Assembly (NCBI GenBank): GCA_002708905.1
Contig: PAPM01000038.1
Coordinates: 1 to 64,000, forward strand
Source of the DNA: Pseudomonadales bacterium
Lineage (GTDB): Bacteria > Pseudomonadota > Gammaproteobacteria > Pseudomonadales > Ketobacteraceae
DNA length: 64,000 bases
Direction: 5' to 3'
This document shows positions 1-9,070 of this stretch, in pieces. Below the pieces are notes generated by a model. The model made no database searches and was not told the DNA's origin. It worked only from the letters and a program-made list of their open reading frames with translations. The translations under genes and the position numbers were made by a program. The first letter of the stretch is position 1, and the number at the start of each line of letters is the position of its first letter.

Positions 1-404
1 CATCGGCAACCGTGTTACCCCAAGCATCCTTCGCTATTCCCGTTAACGCTACTCCACCCACACCACCAACAAATAGCTGCTCATTACCTATTGGATTCAC
101 AGTGATTGAAGTTGGTTTTCCGGGAACTACCCGAAAAGAGAGGGGTAACCTTCTTAACGACATCCAATTGATAGATTTCGTTTTGAGCTGTCCTAAGATC
201 TATTCTTGCCGCGCTCGTATCGGTTTCGTTTCTTAATGAACCATCAGCAACCTTGACCCAGAGCGGTAAAAACAATCCTCTATCTGTGCTTTCATACTCA
301 TTGAATGAAGCTAATGTTGCGCCCGTGATGTTCCCATCATCATCTGCACTCAGGCTGAATTCCAACCCTAAAGAGTCATAACCAAAATTTCCGATGGCGT
401 TCAT
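1..404 (-). pseudogene. Ig-like secreted-protein fragment, frameshifted, runs off the left edge
   Basis: From 404 down to about 150 one frame reads as beta-rich extracellular-type sequence (FSLSADDDGNITGATLAS, then LDVVKKVTPLFSG). It then goes out of frame and stops at 84. The neighbouring frame takes over at once with VVPGKPTSITVNPIG and runs open to base 1, with the look of a bacterial Ig-like/invasin-type domain (PGKPTSITV, GVALTGIAKDAWGN). The switch lies near the C4 and T4 runs at about 135-150, so a one-base indel is likely. There is no signal peptide or good ribosome site at the ATG at 404, and the same frame stays open upstream into the channel gene. I read it as the tail of a larger gene joined here by recombination. 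The family assignment is by sequence feel only. Confidence 0.5.
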
Positions 405-412
405 TGCCTCAA

Positions 413-691
413 CTATGATGCGGATAGACCTAAACCAAACGGAATCACAAACAATGACACCACGTATTTTCCAGCTTCGGTCTGGGGCGAAAAGTCCCCG
501 TAGCCAGCGGTGGAAGCGGTGACCACAATCCAGTATAAGAAATCAGCTGAGGTCAACACTTCCTCATCGCATAACCACAACAACAGCCAACTGAGCGCCA
601 TATACGCCACCATAGCGATCAAGATGGCATACCACTTCAAATCCATGAAGTGTGTTAAAAAGATTCTCTTTATTCGTGCAAATGCGAACAT
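413..691 (-). pseudogene. Truncated potassium-channel pore protein
   Basis: The 92 residues hold one membrane helix (about 20-40), the pore helix and the selectivity filter T-A-G-Y-G-D at residues 61-66, followed by the start of the second helix (LFVIPFGLGL). This is the two-helix ion-channel fold of bacterial K+ channels. The family usually continues through the whole second helix and often into a cytoplasmic TrkA-N domain. Here the helix breaks off after LGLSAS and a stop, and unrelated Ig-like sequence follows within 10 bases. The filter carries Ala where most channels have Val or Ile. The product is unlikely to be a working channel. It could still be a short natural protein, but the cut through the inner helix argues against that. 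Confidence 0.6.
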
Positions 692-876
692 ATCAGCGTA
701 TTGATCATTGGAGGGTGAGCCATTGTATAAATTATCCGTTCGATGTCACGCAAACAGACTGGCGCCACCCCGAATTATTTTTGCAAGCCAAATATTACCG
801 ATGTTGGCTCTGAAACTTTTCACAGAAAAGGGGAGCAGTGCCCCCCCTTGGTTTTAACCCAAACTAACCGGCAACG
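692..876. other. Intergenic 692-876
   Basis: About 185 bases between the start of the channel fragment and the stop of the repeat protein. I see no gene and no convincing terminator or promoter. Confidence 0.4.
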
Positions 877-3609
877 TTAAGGCACTGTGATATCCAGCGA
901 ATTGGACACCTGATCCGTCTCTTCTCCATACCATGGGACAAGATAGGCCTGATAGGTTCCACTGGACAAGAACGAGGGGGACAACACCAGTTCCTGGGAG
1001 GCATCCATCGCTGCCCACAGTTGCCCATCCCGGTAGAAGAGCAATTCCAGCTCTTCGCCAACCACCCCGGATCGGGTAACGGTGCCATCCGCATTCAGAG
1101 TAATGGAATACTCATAGGTCGAATCAGCCACTTCATAACTGACGATGTTGGAGCTCGCGCTAAAGGCGTCATCACCTTCCCATATCAACCAAATGCGATA
1201 GGTGGAACCTGGCGTATTATTCTGATAGCTGAAGTTCAGCGAGTCCCGCGCAGAGTAATCTCCGACAATAACGCCATTCTCTTCAACTATCCAACTCAGT
1301 GGTTCCCCAATGATGCCAGTGCGTTCCAGCGAGTAATTGCCATTCGATGAAATTGAAAACTGACTGCCGGGCAATACATAGGAGTAGCTTACAACATTCG
1401 ACACTGACTCCCCTGAGGTGACGTCCACTAACCATACTTTATAAACCGAATTGAAAGTATGATAAGGGAACCTGAATGTCATCTGGTAAGAGGCATCTGC
1501 CCGCCAAATTTCCATTCCATTCTCTGATACCACCCACTCCAGCCGCTCGGTAGGCTCACCACTGCGTTCGATAGCGTAATCTTCCCCCAGAGTCAGAGTA
1601 TAGGTAATACTGGCGACGAACTCGTACATCACTGCATTGGAGATCATCTCGCCACTGGCATCATCGACCAACCAGATTCTGTACTCGCCTCTGGGCTGAT
1701 GATCAAGGTAAGTAAAATCAAAGGAATCCGCGCCATATTTGGAAGCGATAACCACACCATTCTCTTCCACCATCCAGCGCACAGGGTCCCCCAGGGAACC
1801 ATCGCGGGTTATTACGTAATCCGCACCCAAGGTCAATGTAAAGGATGGTAAGGGCGGTTTTTCCTCTGGCACCTGGTAATAGGTTGCATTCGATACCGGG
1901 CGCAAAGTGCCGTCCACTACCATAGCCAACCAAACCCTGTAGGCGGCGCCCGGTGTGTTGCCGGGATAGGTAAATGAAAGCGCTTGTGATGCATCCTGCT
2001 GTGCAACCTGCTGACCATTTTCTTCAATTACCCAGGTCAGTGGCTCACCAAGCATACCGTTACGAGAGAGAACATAGTTTTGATCCACAGAAACGGTATA
2101 GCCAAAATTCTTCACTTCATAGCGAACAATGTTGGAAACTCTCTGGGCATAGCCACCCTGACTCTGCTGCAGATATACCTGGAAGTAGCTACCGGCTGTA
2201 TTGCTGGAATAGGTGTACGACAATTCATTGTTGGCACTGCGTTGCAGCACTACATCATCGTCTTTGATGATCACCCAGGAGAGACTCTCACCCAGATTGC
2301 CACTGCGGGTCAGTTTGTAGTTGGGTTCAAGCCCCAATTCATACGGGTAGGATGTGGGTTCATCATAGGAAAGCACATTGGAAACAATCTGATCCTGGCC
2401 ACCGATATTCATCTGCAGCCACAGGCGATAGCGAGCACCGGGTTGGGATTCCATAAAGGTGTATTCCATTTCCACAGACGCATCGCGATCCACAATGATC
2501 ATCCCGTTCTGCTCCACAATCCAACGTACCTGATCCCCAGGCTGGCCATCACGGGTTAATTTGTATTTCTGATCCAGGGTCAGATTGAATTCCGTCTGAT
2601 TGGGTTGGTACTCAACCGTGTTGGACACCACTTGGTACTGACCATCGACAACCTGCTTGAGCCATACACGGAAGTGAGTGCCGGCCCAGTTGCGGTAGTA
2701 AACATAGTTCAGTTCGTTGGTTGCCAAACGTTCCAGCACGATGTTGCCATCCATCTCGATCACCCAGGTGAGCGTCCCTGTTTCACCCAATACGCCGGAG
2801 CGATTGATTTGATAGCCTTCGCTGAGCTGTAATTCAAATAGATCTGTGGTACCGGGGGTATATTCAACGATGTTGGAAACACGCTGGTATGATCCAGCCA
2901 CCCACTGCTCCAGCCACACACGGAAATCAGCACCTTGGGTATTGGAGAAATAGCGGTATTCCAATTCGCTGGCTGCGCCTCTATTCAGAACCACCGCACC
3001 GTTCTTCTCAACCACCCAGCTCACATCATCACCAATGGCGCCTGTGCGATGTAACTTGAAGTCGCTATCAAGTTTAAGGTGATAGGTATCCTCCAACGCT
3101 ACTCCTACGGGTTCTGGCTGCTGCAGATCAACACCAAGATCTTCTGTTTCACCGTAGTAATACACTTCGCAGGCAGATGGATAGCTGCCGTATTTCATGG
3201 CTATACGCAGCGTAGAGGATTCAACTTCGAAGGTTTCAGGCAGTGAGGCAGTGACGGAAACCGGACCACGGGATGTGGTTTGAAAGAGTTGCTCATCCGT
3301 GGTGAACTGTCCATCCCCATTCAAGTCGAGCCAGCCACGCCAATAGACCGTGTAATTATAAAAACGATAGGCAGGATTCAACTGGATTACGTTGTCACCC
3401 GGTTGCAGCGTAATCCCGGTATCGGCTGTGAAGTTGTAGCCGCTGTTGTTACCGGAACTGACAACCGTTTCGCCAATGGTTATGGAGTTTTGCCAAAAGT
3501 AGTAGGTGTTTCGAGAGTTGGAATCACAATAACCACTGGCAGCTGCCAGCGACAAGCTGTGGACAAGCAACATCCCGCAGCCAATCAGCGCGTACGCAAT
3601 CTTTCTCAT
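877..3609 (-). CDS. Secreted GEVED-type protein with nine tandem ~80-residue repeats
   Basis: Predicted 910-residue exported protein of unknown function. The start at 3609 (MRKIAYALIG) is preferred to the more upstream start at 3759, because it opens a clean signal peptide ending near LAAASG and has GGGGAT about 6 bases upstream. Residues about 25-150 resemble the GEVED domain, with a calcium-binding-like loop DLNGDGQF. From about residue 160 to the end there are nine degenerate repeats of 75-85 residues. Each has the skeleton L-x5-Y-x-L-x-R-x-G-x2-G-x3-W-V-x-E-N-G, then an aromatic strand, then YR-x-WL and VSN-x3-Y. Repeat 9 is the most diverged and lacks the W-V. There is no sorting signal, anchor or catalytic domain, so an extracellular binding or adhesion role is an inference. 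It is a single-gene unit with no obvious partner. Confidence 0.75.
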   Translation of the reverse strand: MRKIAYALIGCGMLLVHSLSLAAASGYCDSNSRNTYYFWQNSITIGETVVSSGNNSGYNFTADTGITLQPGDNVIQLNPAYRFYNYTVYWRGWLDLNGDGQFTTDEQLFQTTSRGPVSVTASLPETFEVESSTLRIAMKYGSYPSACEVYYYGETEDLGVDLQQPEPVGVALEDTYHLKLDSDFKLHRTGAIGDDVSWVVEKNGAVVLNRGAASELEYRYFSNTQGADFRVWLEQWVAGSYQRVSNIVEYTPGTTDLFELQLSEGYQINRSGVLGETGTLTWVIEMDGNIVLERLATNELNYVYYRNWAGTHFRVWLKQVVDGQYQVVSNTVEYQPNQTEFNLTLDQKYKLTRDGQPGDQVRWIVEQNGMIIVDRDASVEMEYTFMESQPGARYRLWLQMNIGGQDQIVSNVLSYDEPTSYPYELGLEPNYKLTRSGNLGESLSWVIIKDDDVVLQRSANNELSYTYSSNTAGSYFQVYLQQSQGGYAQRVSNIVRYEVKNFGYTVSVDQNYVLSRNGMLGEPLTWVIEENGQQVAQQDASQALSFTYPGNTPGAAYRVWLAMVVDGTLRPVSNATYYQVPEEKPPLPSFTLTLGADYVITRDGSLGDPVRWMVEENGVVIASKYGADSFDFTYLDHQPRGEYRIWLVDDASGEMISNAVMYEFVASITYTLTLGEDYAIERSGEPTERLEWVVSENGMEIWRADASYQMTFRFPYHTFNSVYKVWLVDVTSGESVSNVVSYSYVLPGSQFSISSNGNYSLERTGIIGEPLSWIVEENGVIVGDYSARDSLNFSYQNNTPGSTYRIWLIWEGDDAFSASSNIVSYEVADSTYEYSITLNADGTVTRSGVVGEELELLFYRDGQLWAAMDASQELVLSPSFLSSGTYQAYLVPWYGEETDQVSNSLDITVP

Positions 3610-3759
3610 GTTTATCCCCATGTTAACAATATGCGTGCCCATACCGGCACTGAATACAATGGCGCAAACAGAGAGCAAAAACATATAGATTAATAATCTT
3701 ATTAACGTTCCCTGTCCTAACTGTCGCCGCTCAGGTGTCAATACATACCATATAAACAC

Positions 3760-3875
3760 CCGATGGTAAGTTTAGTTCTGTAACGATCATCTTCAAGGGC
3801 TATTGGAACTCTGCGGCTCAGGAATCTCCTAAATGTTGATGATGGTCACAGCAACGATTCAAGCTACTTTATCAA
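3760..3875. other. Intergenic 3760-3875
   Basis: Short spacer between the repeat protein and the acetyltransferase, both on the minus strand. No regulatory element is evident. Confidence 0.3.
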
Positions 3876-4484
3876 TCAGGGAATCAAGGCCAGCTCCATC
3901 TTGCGGGCAGGATTCACTCCTGCTTTCGGATTAGAGAACGCTTTTTCTTTGGTCACCTGTAGGCCCAAGCGTGTATACAAGGCCTGCCCTCTGGGATTGG
4001 CCGCCGACACATCCAAACCAAACAGGTCGTATCCCTGTTGTCGGGCTTCCGTCAGTTTATGCTGGATAATCCGCGTGCCGATGCCTTTACTGCGATGCTG
4101 GTCGCTGACGCCAAAATTCGACAGATATAATTCCCCGGGTTTTGGCGCACGCATGACACTTTTCAAATGGCGCGACCGAAACATAACCGGTACAACACCC
4201 AGGTAGCCAAAAAACTCCGTCATGTTTTTTACCGTGCTCTTCATAAGCTGCTCGTATTCCTTACGACCATAAAAGCAACCGGTGCCCACCACCTCGCCAT
4301 CGTATACGGCGACGGTGACATGGGGGTAGCCGGCAAATCCCCTGCCGGAGGCAAATTCATGGCGCAAGAAATCGAGAGATTTTTCCTGGTAGAGATAATC
4401 GTAGATATCTGAACCGGAACTGTACATCAACTCTGCGATCAAACCCAAATCATCTGCACGAGCCGTTCGAATTTCGAGTTCCAT
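3876..4484 (-). CDS. GNAT-family N-acetyltransferase
   Basis: A 202-residue acetyltransferase of the GNAT superfamily, which moves an acetyl group from acetyl-CoA to an amine. The substrate is unknown. The N-terminus (MELEIRTARADDLGLIAEL) is the typical first strand and helix. The acetyl-CoA loop is HRSKGIGTRII at about residues 131-141, after the strand LYLSNFGV. The C-terminal half has LDVSAANPRGQALYTRLGL, the usual late GNAT motif with an N-x3-A-x2-LY-x-LGF-like block. It stands alone between the repeat protein and the diguanylate cyclase, so the context gives no clue to its target. A GGAT lies 8 bases before the ATG. Confidence 0.85.
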   Translation of the reverse strand: MELEIRTARADDLGLIAELMYSSGSDIYDYLYQEKSLDFLRHEFASGRGFAGYPHVTVAVYDGEVVGTGCFYGRKEYEQLMKSTVKNMTEFFGYLGVVPVMFRSRHLKSVMRAPKPGELYLSNFGVSDQHRSKGIGTRIIQHKLTEARQQGYDLFGLDVSAANPRGQALYTRLGLQVTKEKAFSNPKAGVNPARKMELALIP

Positions 4485-4550
4485 TCCTTTTCATCCTGTG
4501 TCCTACTGCCGCGGAACAATTTGACACAGGAAACGGTACGGCACAAGTTC

Positions 4551-6470
4551 CTAATCTGATAGTCGATCACGCCCCAGGCTTTTGGCACGATACAATGCAT
4601 CGTCCGCAGCCGTCATCAGATCGGTGGAGGACTGTCCGGGGCCTGGAATACAGATCGCAATGCCAACGCTCACAGTGACATGATCACTGACTTCCGAACT
4701 ACTGTGTTCGATATTCAGGGTACGGACCGTTTCCAGAATTTTTCTGGCAGAAGCTTTCAGTTGTTCAACCGAAACCTGAGGCTGCAACACAGCAAACTCT
4801 TCGCCACCTATACGCGCTACCAGTTCGCCGGAACGATTGGCCCATTGCTTGACCGCTCCAGCAACCTGACGCAAACACTCATCTCCCTGCACATGGCCAT
4901 AGGTATCGTTGTAGCGTTTGAAAAAGTCGATATCCAGCATTATCAAACCCAACGCAGTTTGGTTGCGCGCCGCACGATTCCATTCCTGCGTGATGCTGTC
5001 ATCAAAGCGGCGTTTGTTCGCGACCTGCGTTAACGCGTCGGTGTACGTCATCAGTTCAAGTTCTGCATTTGCTTGCTGCAGTTGTGCAGTGATGGTTTTC
5101 AACTGTACTGTTCGTTCTTCGACCGCGCGCTCCAAATCATGGTGATAATTGGCAATGCGTTCCGCCATGGCACGAAAGGCCCGCGCCATTAATCCTATTT
5201 CGTCTTCCCGTTTTACCGGTAGCGTATCTTCGCTGTTGAAATCACCCTCACCTATCCGTTGGGATGCCGTCACGAAATGAGATAAAGGCTGGATCACCTG
5301 ACGACGCATAACCGAGTAGAGCATGATCAATTCGACGATTAATGAGATCACGCTGAGCAGGAGAATGAACTGCGCTGTGCTCTTCGCCGAATCCGCCAAC
5401 AGGGATTTTGGATAAACAGTGACGAACCACCAGTCAGGCCCTTGAATCGGGGCGTGCGCGATGAATGCATCACTGGCATCGTGATAAAAAATATGAGATT
5501 TACCATCCTGCTCATGCTTCAATGTCGTTAATCTGTTATAGACATCCAACAACTCCGGATCATCCAGATCGTGCACGTTGAGGACCCCTTTTGCTTCATA
5601 CAGTTCTGCTTGCTTTTGTGGATGGGCAATGACACGACCATCTTTACGGATGATGAAGTTATAGGCCCCCGCCAGCCGATCATTGAACACGCGGTCAAAT
5701 AGTTCCTGCAGTAAAATATCCTGTCCAATGGTCCCCAGGTGCTGCCCCTGCCAATCCACCGGGGTTTCGCAGGACACCATCCAGTCTTTCGCCGTGGGAT
5801 CATAATAAAGCCCGGTCCAACGGGTCTCCCGCTGCGGGTTATTCTCCTGAAAGGCAATGTACATCCATTCTTCCGCCGTCATGTCCAGATCAGTTTCCGC
5901 CTCCAATCCCCAGGGAAACCCTGGCCAATACACAAGATTGACGTTTTCCGGCATGTGCAGGTACAGGTTGGCAAACTGATTAAGATAGCTGGCACCATAA
6001 CGCTCCAGCAACCGGTAAGAAAGGACCAGGCGGGAACGGAATAGAGGATCTTCGATGGGGGCTGCAGGACTGACAAATCCGGAAACGGACCCGGTCATCA
6101 TACCATCCCGGTTGAAACCGGGATCAAACCACTTGCGCAGGGTACGTACTGAACCATCCCCCGCCGGTGAGAAATACTCTGTGAAGTCCCCGTGAGCACG
6201 GTCGCGGGCATACTCCCAGGATTGCAGGAATACGTCTTTCAATGTTGACTGACTGGATTCCGCCAGCAGGAACACCGCACTTTCACGCTGAGCCCGCTCC
6301 ACAATGTATTTGCTGAGCTTGTCGATGGTCTGTGTTTCCAGCGTGCGGACGATATGCCAATAACTCAGTATCGTCACCGCCAGCACTACCAACGAAACCC
6401 GGATTCCCATCTGGACCAGGGTAACTGTGGACAACGAGCGCTTAACGTGATCAGAGGTCGGTAAAGACAA
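4551..6470 (-). CDS. Membrane Cache-HAMP-GGDEF diguanylate cyclase
   Basis: Predicted to make cyclic di-GMP from two GTP in response to an extracytoplasmic signal. Order: short cytoplasmic tail, helix 1 (about 22-42), a ~320-residue periplasmic double-Cache-like sensor, helix 2 (about 368-390), HAMP linker, a coiled coil starting near HHDLERAVEERTVQL, and a C-terminal GGDEF domain. The catalytic signature is RIGGEEF, with LDIDFFKRYND giving the metal-binding Asp, so the enzyme should be active. The product-inhibition site five residues before the signature reads R-S-G-E rather than RxxD. No EAL domain follows. The frame opens with TTG at 6470. An ATG at 6407 would remove 21 residues but keep helix 1, and neither has a strong ribosome site. 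Confidence 0.88.
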   Translation of the reverse strand: MSLPTSDHVKRSLSTVTLVQMGIRVSLVVLAVTILSYWHIVRTLETQTIDKLSKYIVERAQRESAVFLLAESSQSTLKDVFLQSWEYARDRAHGDFTEYFSPAGDGSVRTLRKWFDPGFNRDGMMTGSVSGFVSPAAPIEDPLFRSRLVLSYRLLERYGASYLNQFANLYLHMPENVNLVYWPGFPWGLEAETDLDMTAEEWMYIAFQENNPQRETRWTGLYYDPTAKDWMVSCETPVDWQGQHLGTIGQDILLQELFDRVFNDRLAGAYNFIIRKDGRVIAHPQKQAELYEAKGVLNVHDLDDPELLDVYNRLTTLKHEQDGKSHIFYHDASDAFIAHAPIQGPDWWFVTVYPKSLLADSAKSTAQFILLLSVISLIVELIMLYSVMRRQVIQPLSHFVTASQRIGEGDFNSEDTLPVKREDEIGLMARAFRAMAERIANYHHDLERAVEERTVQLKTITAQLQQANAELELMTYTDALTQVANKRRFDDSITQEWNRAARNQTALGLIMLDIDFFKRYNDTYGHVQGDECLRQVAGAVKQWANRSGELVARIGGEEFAVLQPQVSVEQLKASARKILETVRTLNIEHSSSEVSDHVTVSVGIAICIPGPGQSSTDLMTAADDALYRAKSLGRDRLSD

Positions 6471-6603
6471 AGAAATCAGCCTGTAAAACCGGAATAAACG
6501 TAATGCTTTCCAGTCTAGACCAATTCCTGTAAAGCTGAGTTGAAGGTGGTAATAAATTCAGCAGCGGCCAAATCTGTACTGACCGCTGCCAACATGGGGA
6601 AAA

Positions 6604-7572
6604 TCAGGAAGCCTGCTTTTGCTCCTGTTCCTGGCCGTAGATACGACCGGACAGGAAATACTGATCATTCAGCGCTTCATGGATATTGTTCAGTTCGATT
6701 TGAATGTGGTCGATAAAATCATGCAGCATACCTTGATCATAAGCGTGCAGTTCCGCTCCCTGAATCAGGCGCTTGGCCTGATGAATACGGCGCAGACTAT
6801 TCTCAAAGTCAGGCAGTTCCTGCACACAGCGCTCCATCTGCTGCACACAGAACAATATCGAGCGGGGGAAACGCTGGGACTGGAACAGGAATTTCACCAC
6901 GTCCGCACGACGAATGCGGGCCTGCATTGCCTGCCGATACATTTGATAGGCGGTCAAGGATTTGAGCACGCTCATCCATTGGATGTTCTCGAAGGGCCGC
7001 AACTCCATGCTCTCTTCGGTCAGCAGATTGGCAGAACGTACATCGATAATACGGGAGGTCATGTCGGCCCGCTCAAGGTTGCGCCCCATGCGGATGAACA
7101 GATAACCCTGATCCCGGTTTACCGTACCCGACAACAAACCCACAATGGTTTGGCTGCGCAGAATTATTTCGTTGAGATAACTGAAGCGGCCGCGCTTGGA
7201 CATGGCCACATTCAGCTGATCCTTGGCGTAATGGTTCAGGCCATTGATCTGCTCCCAGGCTTCGCGGGGAATAACATCCCGCACGGTACGCGCATTTTCC
7301 CGCGCCCACTTCAATGAGTTGGCAATGGACACCGGGCTGTCGGCGTCACTGATCAGGTACTTCATCACCTGACGCTCTTCGAAGGAATGGTACTTCTCTT
7401 CGTAATTCTCGCGGGTACCGGTGATATCAATCAGCGGCTCCCAGCCCAGCACGGTCTTCTTGGGAATATCCAGAATCAGGTTGGCGTTGACGTTGATCAG
7501 GCGCGCCATGTTTTCCGCACGCTCCATGTACCGGGCCATCCAGTACAGGGTTTCGGCTACTCGAGCTAGCAT
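6604..7572 (-). CDS. Alpha-E domain protein
   Basis: A 322-residue all-helical alpha-E protein, opening with the family's usual MLARVAETLYWMARYMERAE. Alpha-E proteins have no established reaction. They are known as partners of circularly permuted ATP-grasp and transglutaminase-like proteins in predicted peptide-synthesis or peptide-modification operons. This is the last gene of such an operon. Its ATG overlaps the stop of the ATP-grasp gene by one base (TGATG), which suggests translational coupling. The same two families are fused in the 863-residue protein two genes upstream, so this pair looks like a split version of that fusion. Cytoplasmic, with no signal or membrane segment. Confidence 0.85.
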   Translation of the reverse strand: MLARVAETLYWMARYMERAENMARLINVNANLILDIPKKTVLGWEPLIDITGTRENYEEKYHSFEERQVMKYLISDADSPVSIANSLKWARENARTVRDVIPREAWEQINGLNHYAKDQLNVAMSKRGRFSYLNEIILRSQTIVGLLSGTVNRDQGYLFIRMGRNLERADMTSRIIDVRSANLLTEESMELRPFENIQWMSVLKSLTAYQMYRQAMQARIRRADVVKFLFQSQRFPRSILFCVQQMERCVQELPDFENSLRRIHQAKRLIQGAELHAYDQGMLHDFIDHIQIELNNIHEALNDQYFLSGRIYGQEQEQKQAS

Positions 7573-9023
7573 CAGGCTTCCTCCTCAACGATCCATGTGT
7601 CTTTACTGCCACCACCCTGGGAGGAGTTCACCACCAGTGAGCCCTTGCGCAGGGCCACCCGGGTCAAGCCACCCATGGTGACAGAAGTGTTGTCACCGCT
7701 GAGAATAAACGGGCGCAGATCCACATGCCGGGGCTCCACACCATGATCCACAAAGGTGGGCACGGTGGATAATCCCAACGTCGGTTGCGCGATGTAGTTG
7801 CGGGGATCTTTCTTGATTAACTGAGCAAATTTCTCACGCTCTTTCTTGCTGGCCATGGGGCCGATCATCATGCCGTAGCCACCGGATTCGTTGGCGGGTT
7901 TCACTACCAGTTCATCTAGATGACTCAACACATAATCCTGTTCATCCTGGAACATGCAGCGATAGGTGGGCACGTTGGGCAGCAGCACCTCTTCGCCCAG
8001 GTAATACTTGATGATTTCAGGCACAAAGGCGTATACCACTTTGTCGTCCGCCACACCCGCGCCGGGGGCGTTGGCCAACGCCACATTGCCTTTCTTCCAG
8101 GCCCGCATCAGGCCGGGCACACCCAGCATGGAATCCGGATGGAACGCTTCCGGGTCCAGGAACAGGTCATCAATGCGACGATAGATCACGTCCACCCGCT
8201 GCAGACCTTCCACTGTACGCATGTAGACGCAGTCGTCATCCTGCACCACCAGGTCGCGACCTTCCACCAGTTCGCAACCCATCTGCTGGGCCAGGTAGGA
8301 ATGCTCAAAATAGGCGGAGTTGAAGATACCCGGGGTCAACACCACCACTTCCGGGTAATCCGCCGGGCGGGGCGATAGCGACGCCAGCATATCAAACAGT
8401 TGGGAACAATAGTCGTCCACCGGCTGGATGTTGTAACTCTCGAACAATTCCGGGAACACCCGCTTCATCACCGAGCGGTTTTCCAGCATGTAGGATACAC
8501 CGGAGGGTACCCGCAGGTTGTCTTCCAGTACGTACATGGTGCCATCGCTGTCGCGTACCAGATCCGAGCCACAGATGTGAGCCCAGATGTTTAACGGCGG
8601 CGAGACGCCAACACACTCTTTGCGGAAGTTCACCGAGTTGGCGAGCAGCTCTTTGGGGAAGATCTTGTCTTTGATGATCTTCTGATCGTGGTAAATGTCG
8701 TTGATAAACAGGTTAAGGGCATGAACCCGCTGCTTGAGACCCTTTTCAATCTGGTCCCACTCGGATTTGGGGATCATCCTGGGCAGGATATCAAAGGGCC
8801 AGGACCGATCGATGGAGCCTTCCTCTTCGGTATAAACGGTGAAGGTGATGCCCATTTCCTTGATGGAAAGCTCCGCCACCGCCTTGCGGGTTTCCAGTTC
8901 TTCGTCACTGTGGTCCGCTAAGTACTTGGCCAGGTTTTTTGCATATTTCCTGGGCTTTCCTTTGGTTTTGATCAATTCATCGAAGAACTTGCCTGGGTCG
9001 TACTCGTTCCAGCTTACAGACAT
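7572..9023 (-). CDS. Circularly permuted ATP-grasp type 2 protein
   Basis: A 483-residue circularly permuted ATP-grasp enzyme of the DUF404/DUF407 kind, predicted to activate a carboxylate with ATP and join it to an amine. The fold is seen in the order RVHALNLFINDIYHDQKI, then DNLRVPSGVSYMLENR, VLTPGIFNSAYFEH, VIYRRIDDLFLDPE, and the ATP-binding lysine block LVVKPANESGGYGM. The start at 9023 (MSVSWNEYDPG) is preferred to the upstream TTG at 9047, because it is an ATG with AAGAAG just upstream. It is coupled to the alpha-E gene downstream. The natural substrate is unknown. By analogy with characterised ATP-grasp amidoligases, an amino acid or peptide is expected. Confidence 0.87.
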   Translation of the reverse strand: MSVSWNEYDPGKFFDELIKTKGKPRKYAKNLAKYLADHSDEELETRKAVAELSIKEMGITFTVYTEEEGSIDRSWPFDILPRMIPKSEWDQIEKGLKQRVHALNLFINDIYHDQKIIKDKIFPKELLANSVNFRKECVGVSPPLNIWAHICGSDLVRDSDGTMYVLEDNLRVPSGVSYMLENRSVMKRVFPELFESYNIQPVDDYCSQLFDMLASLSPRPADYPEVVVLTPGIFNSAYFEHSYLAQQMGCELVEGRDLVVQDDDCVYMRTVEGLQRVDVIYRRIDDLFLDPEAFHPDSMLGVPGLMRAWKKGNVALANAPGAGVADDKVVYAFVPEIIKYYLGEEVLLPNVPTYRCMFQDEQDYVLSHLDELVVKPANESGGYGMMIGPMASKKEREKFAQLIKKDPRNYIAQPTLGLSTVPTFVDHGVEPRHVDLRPFILSGDNTSVTMGGLTRVALRKGSLVVNSSQGGGSKDTWIVEEEA

Positions 9024-9070
9024 ATAATCGCTTCTTTTATCTCGCAAAAATGCATGTGGGTGTAGAGCGT

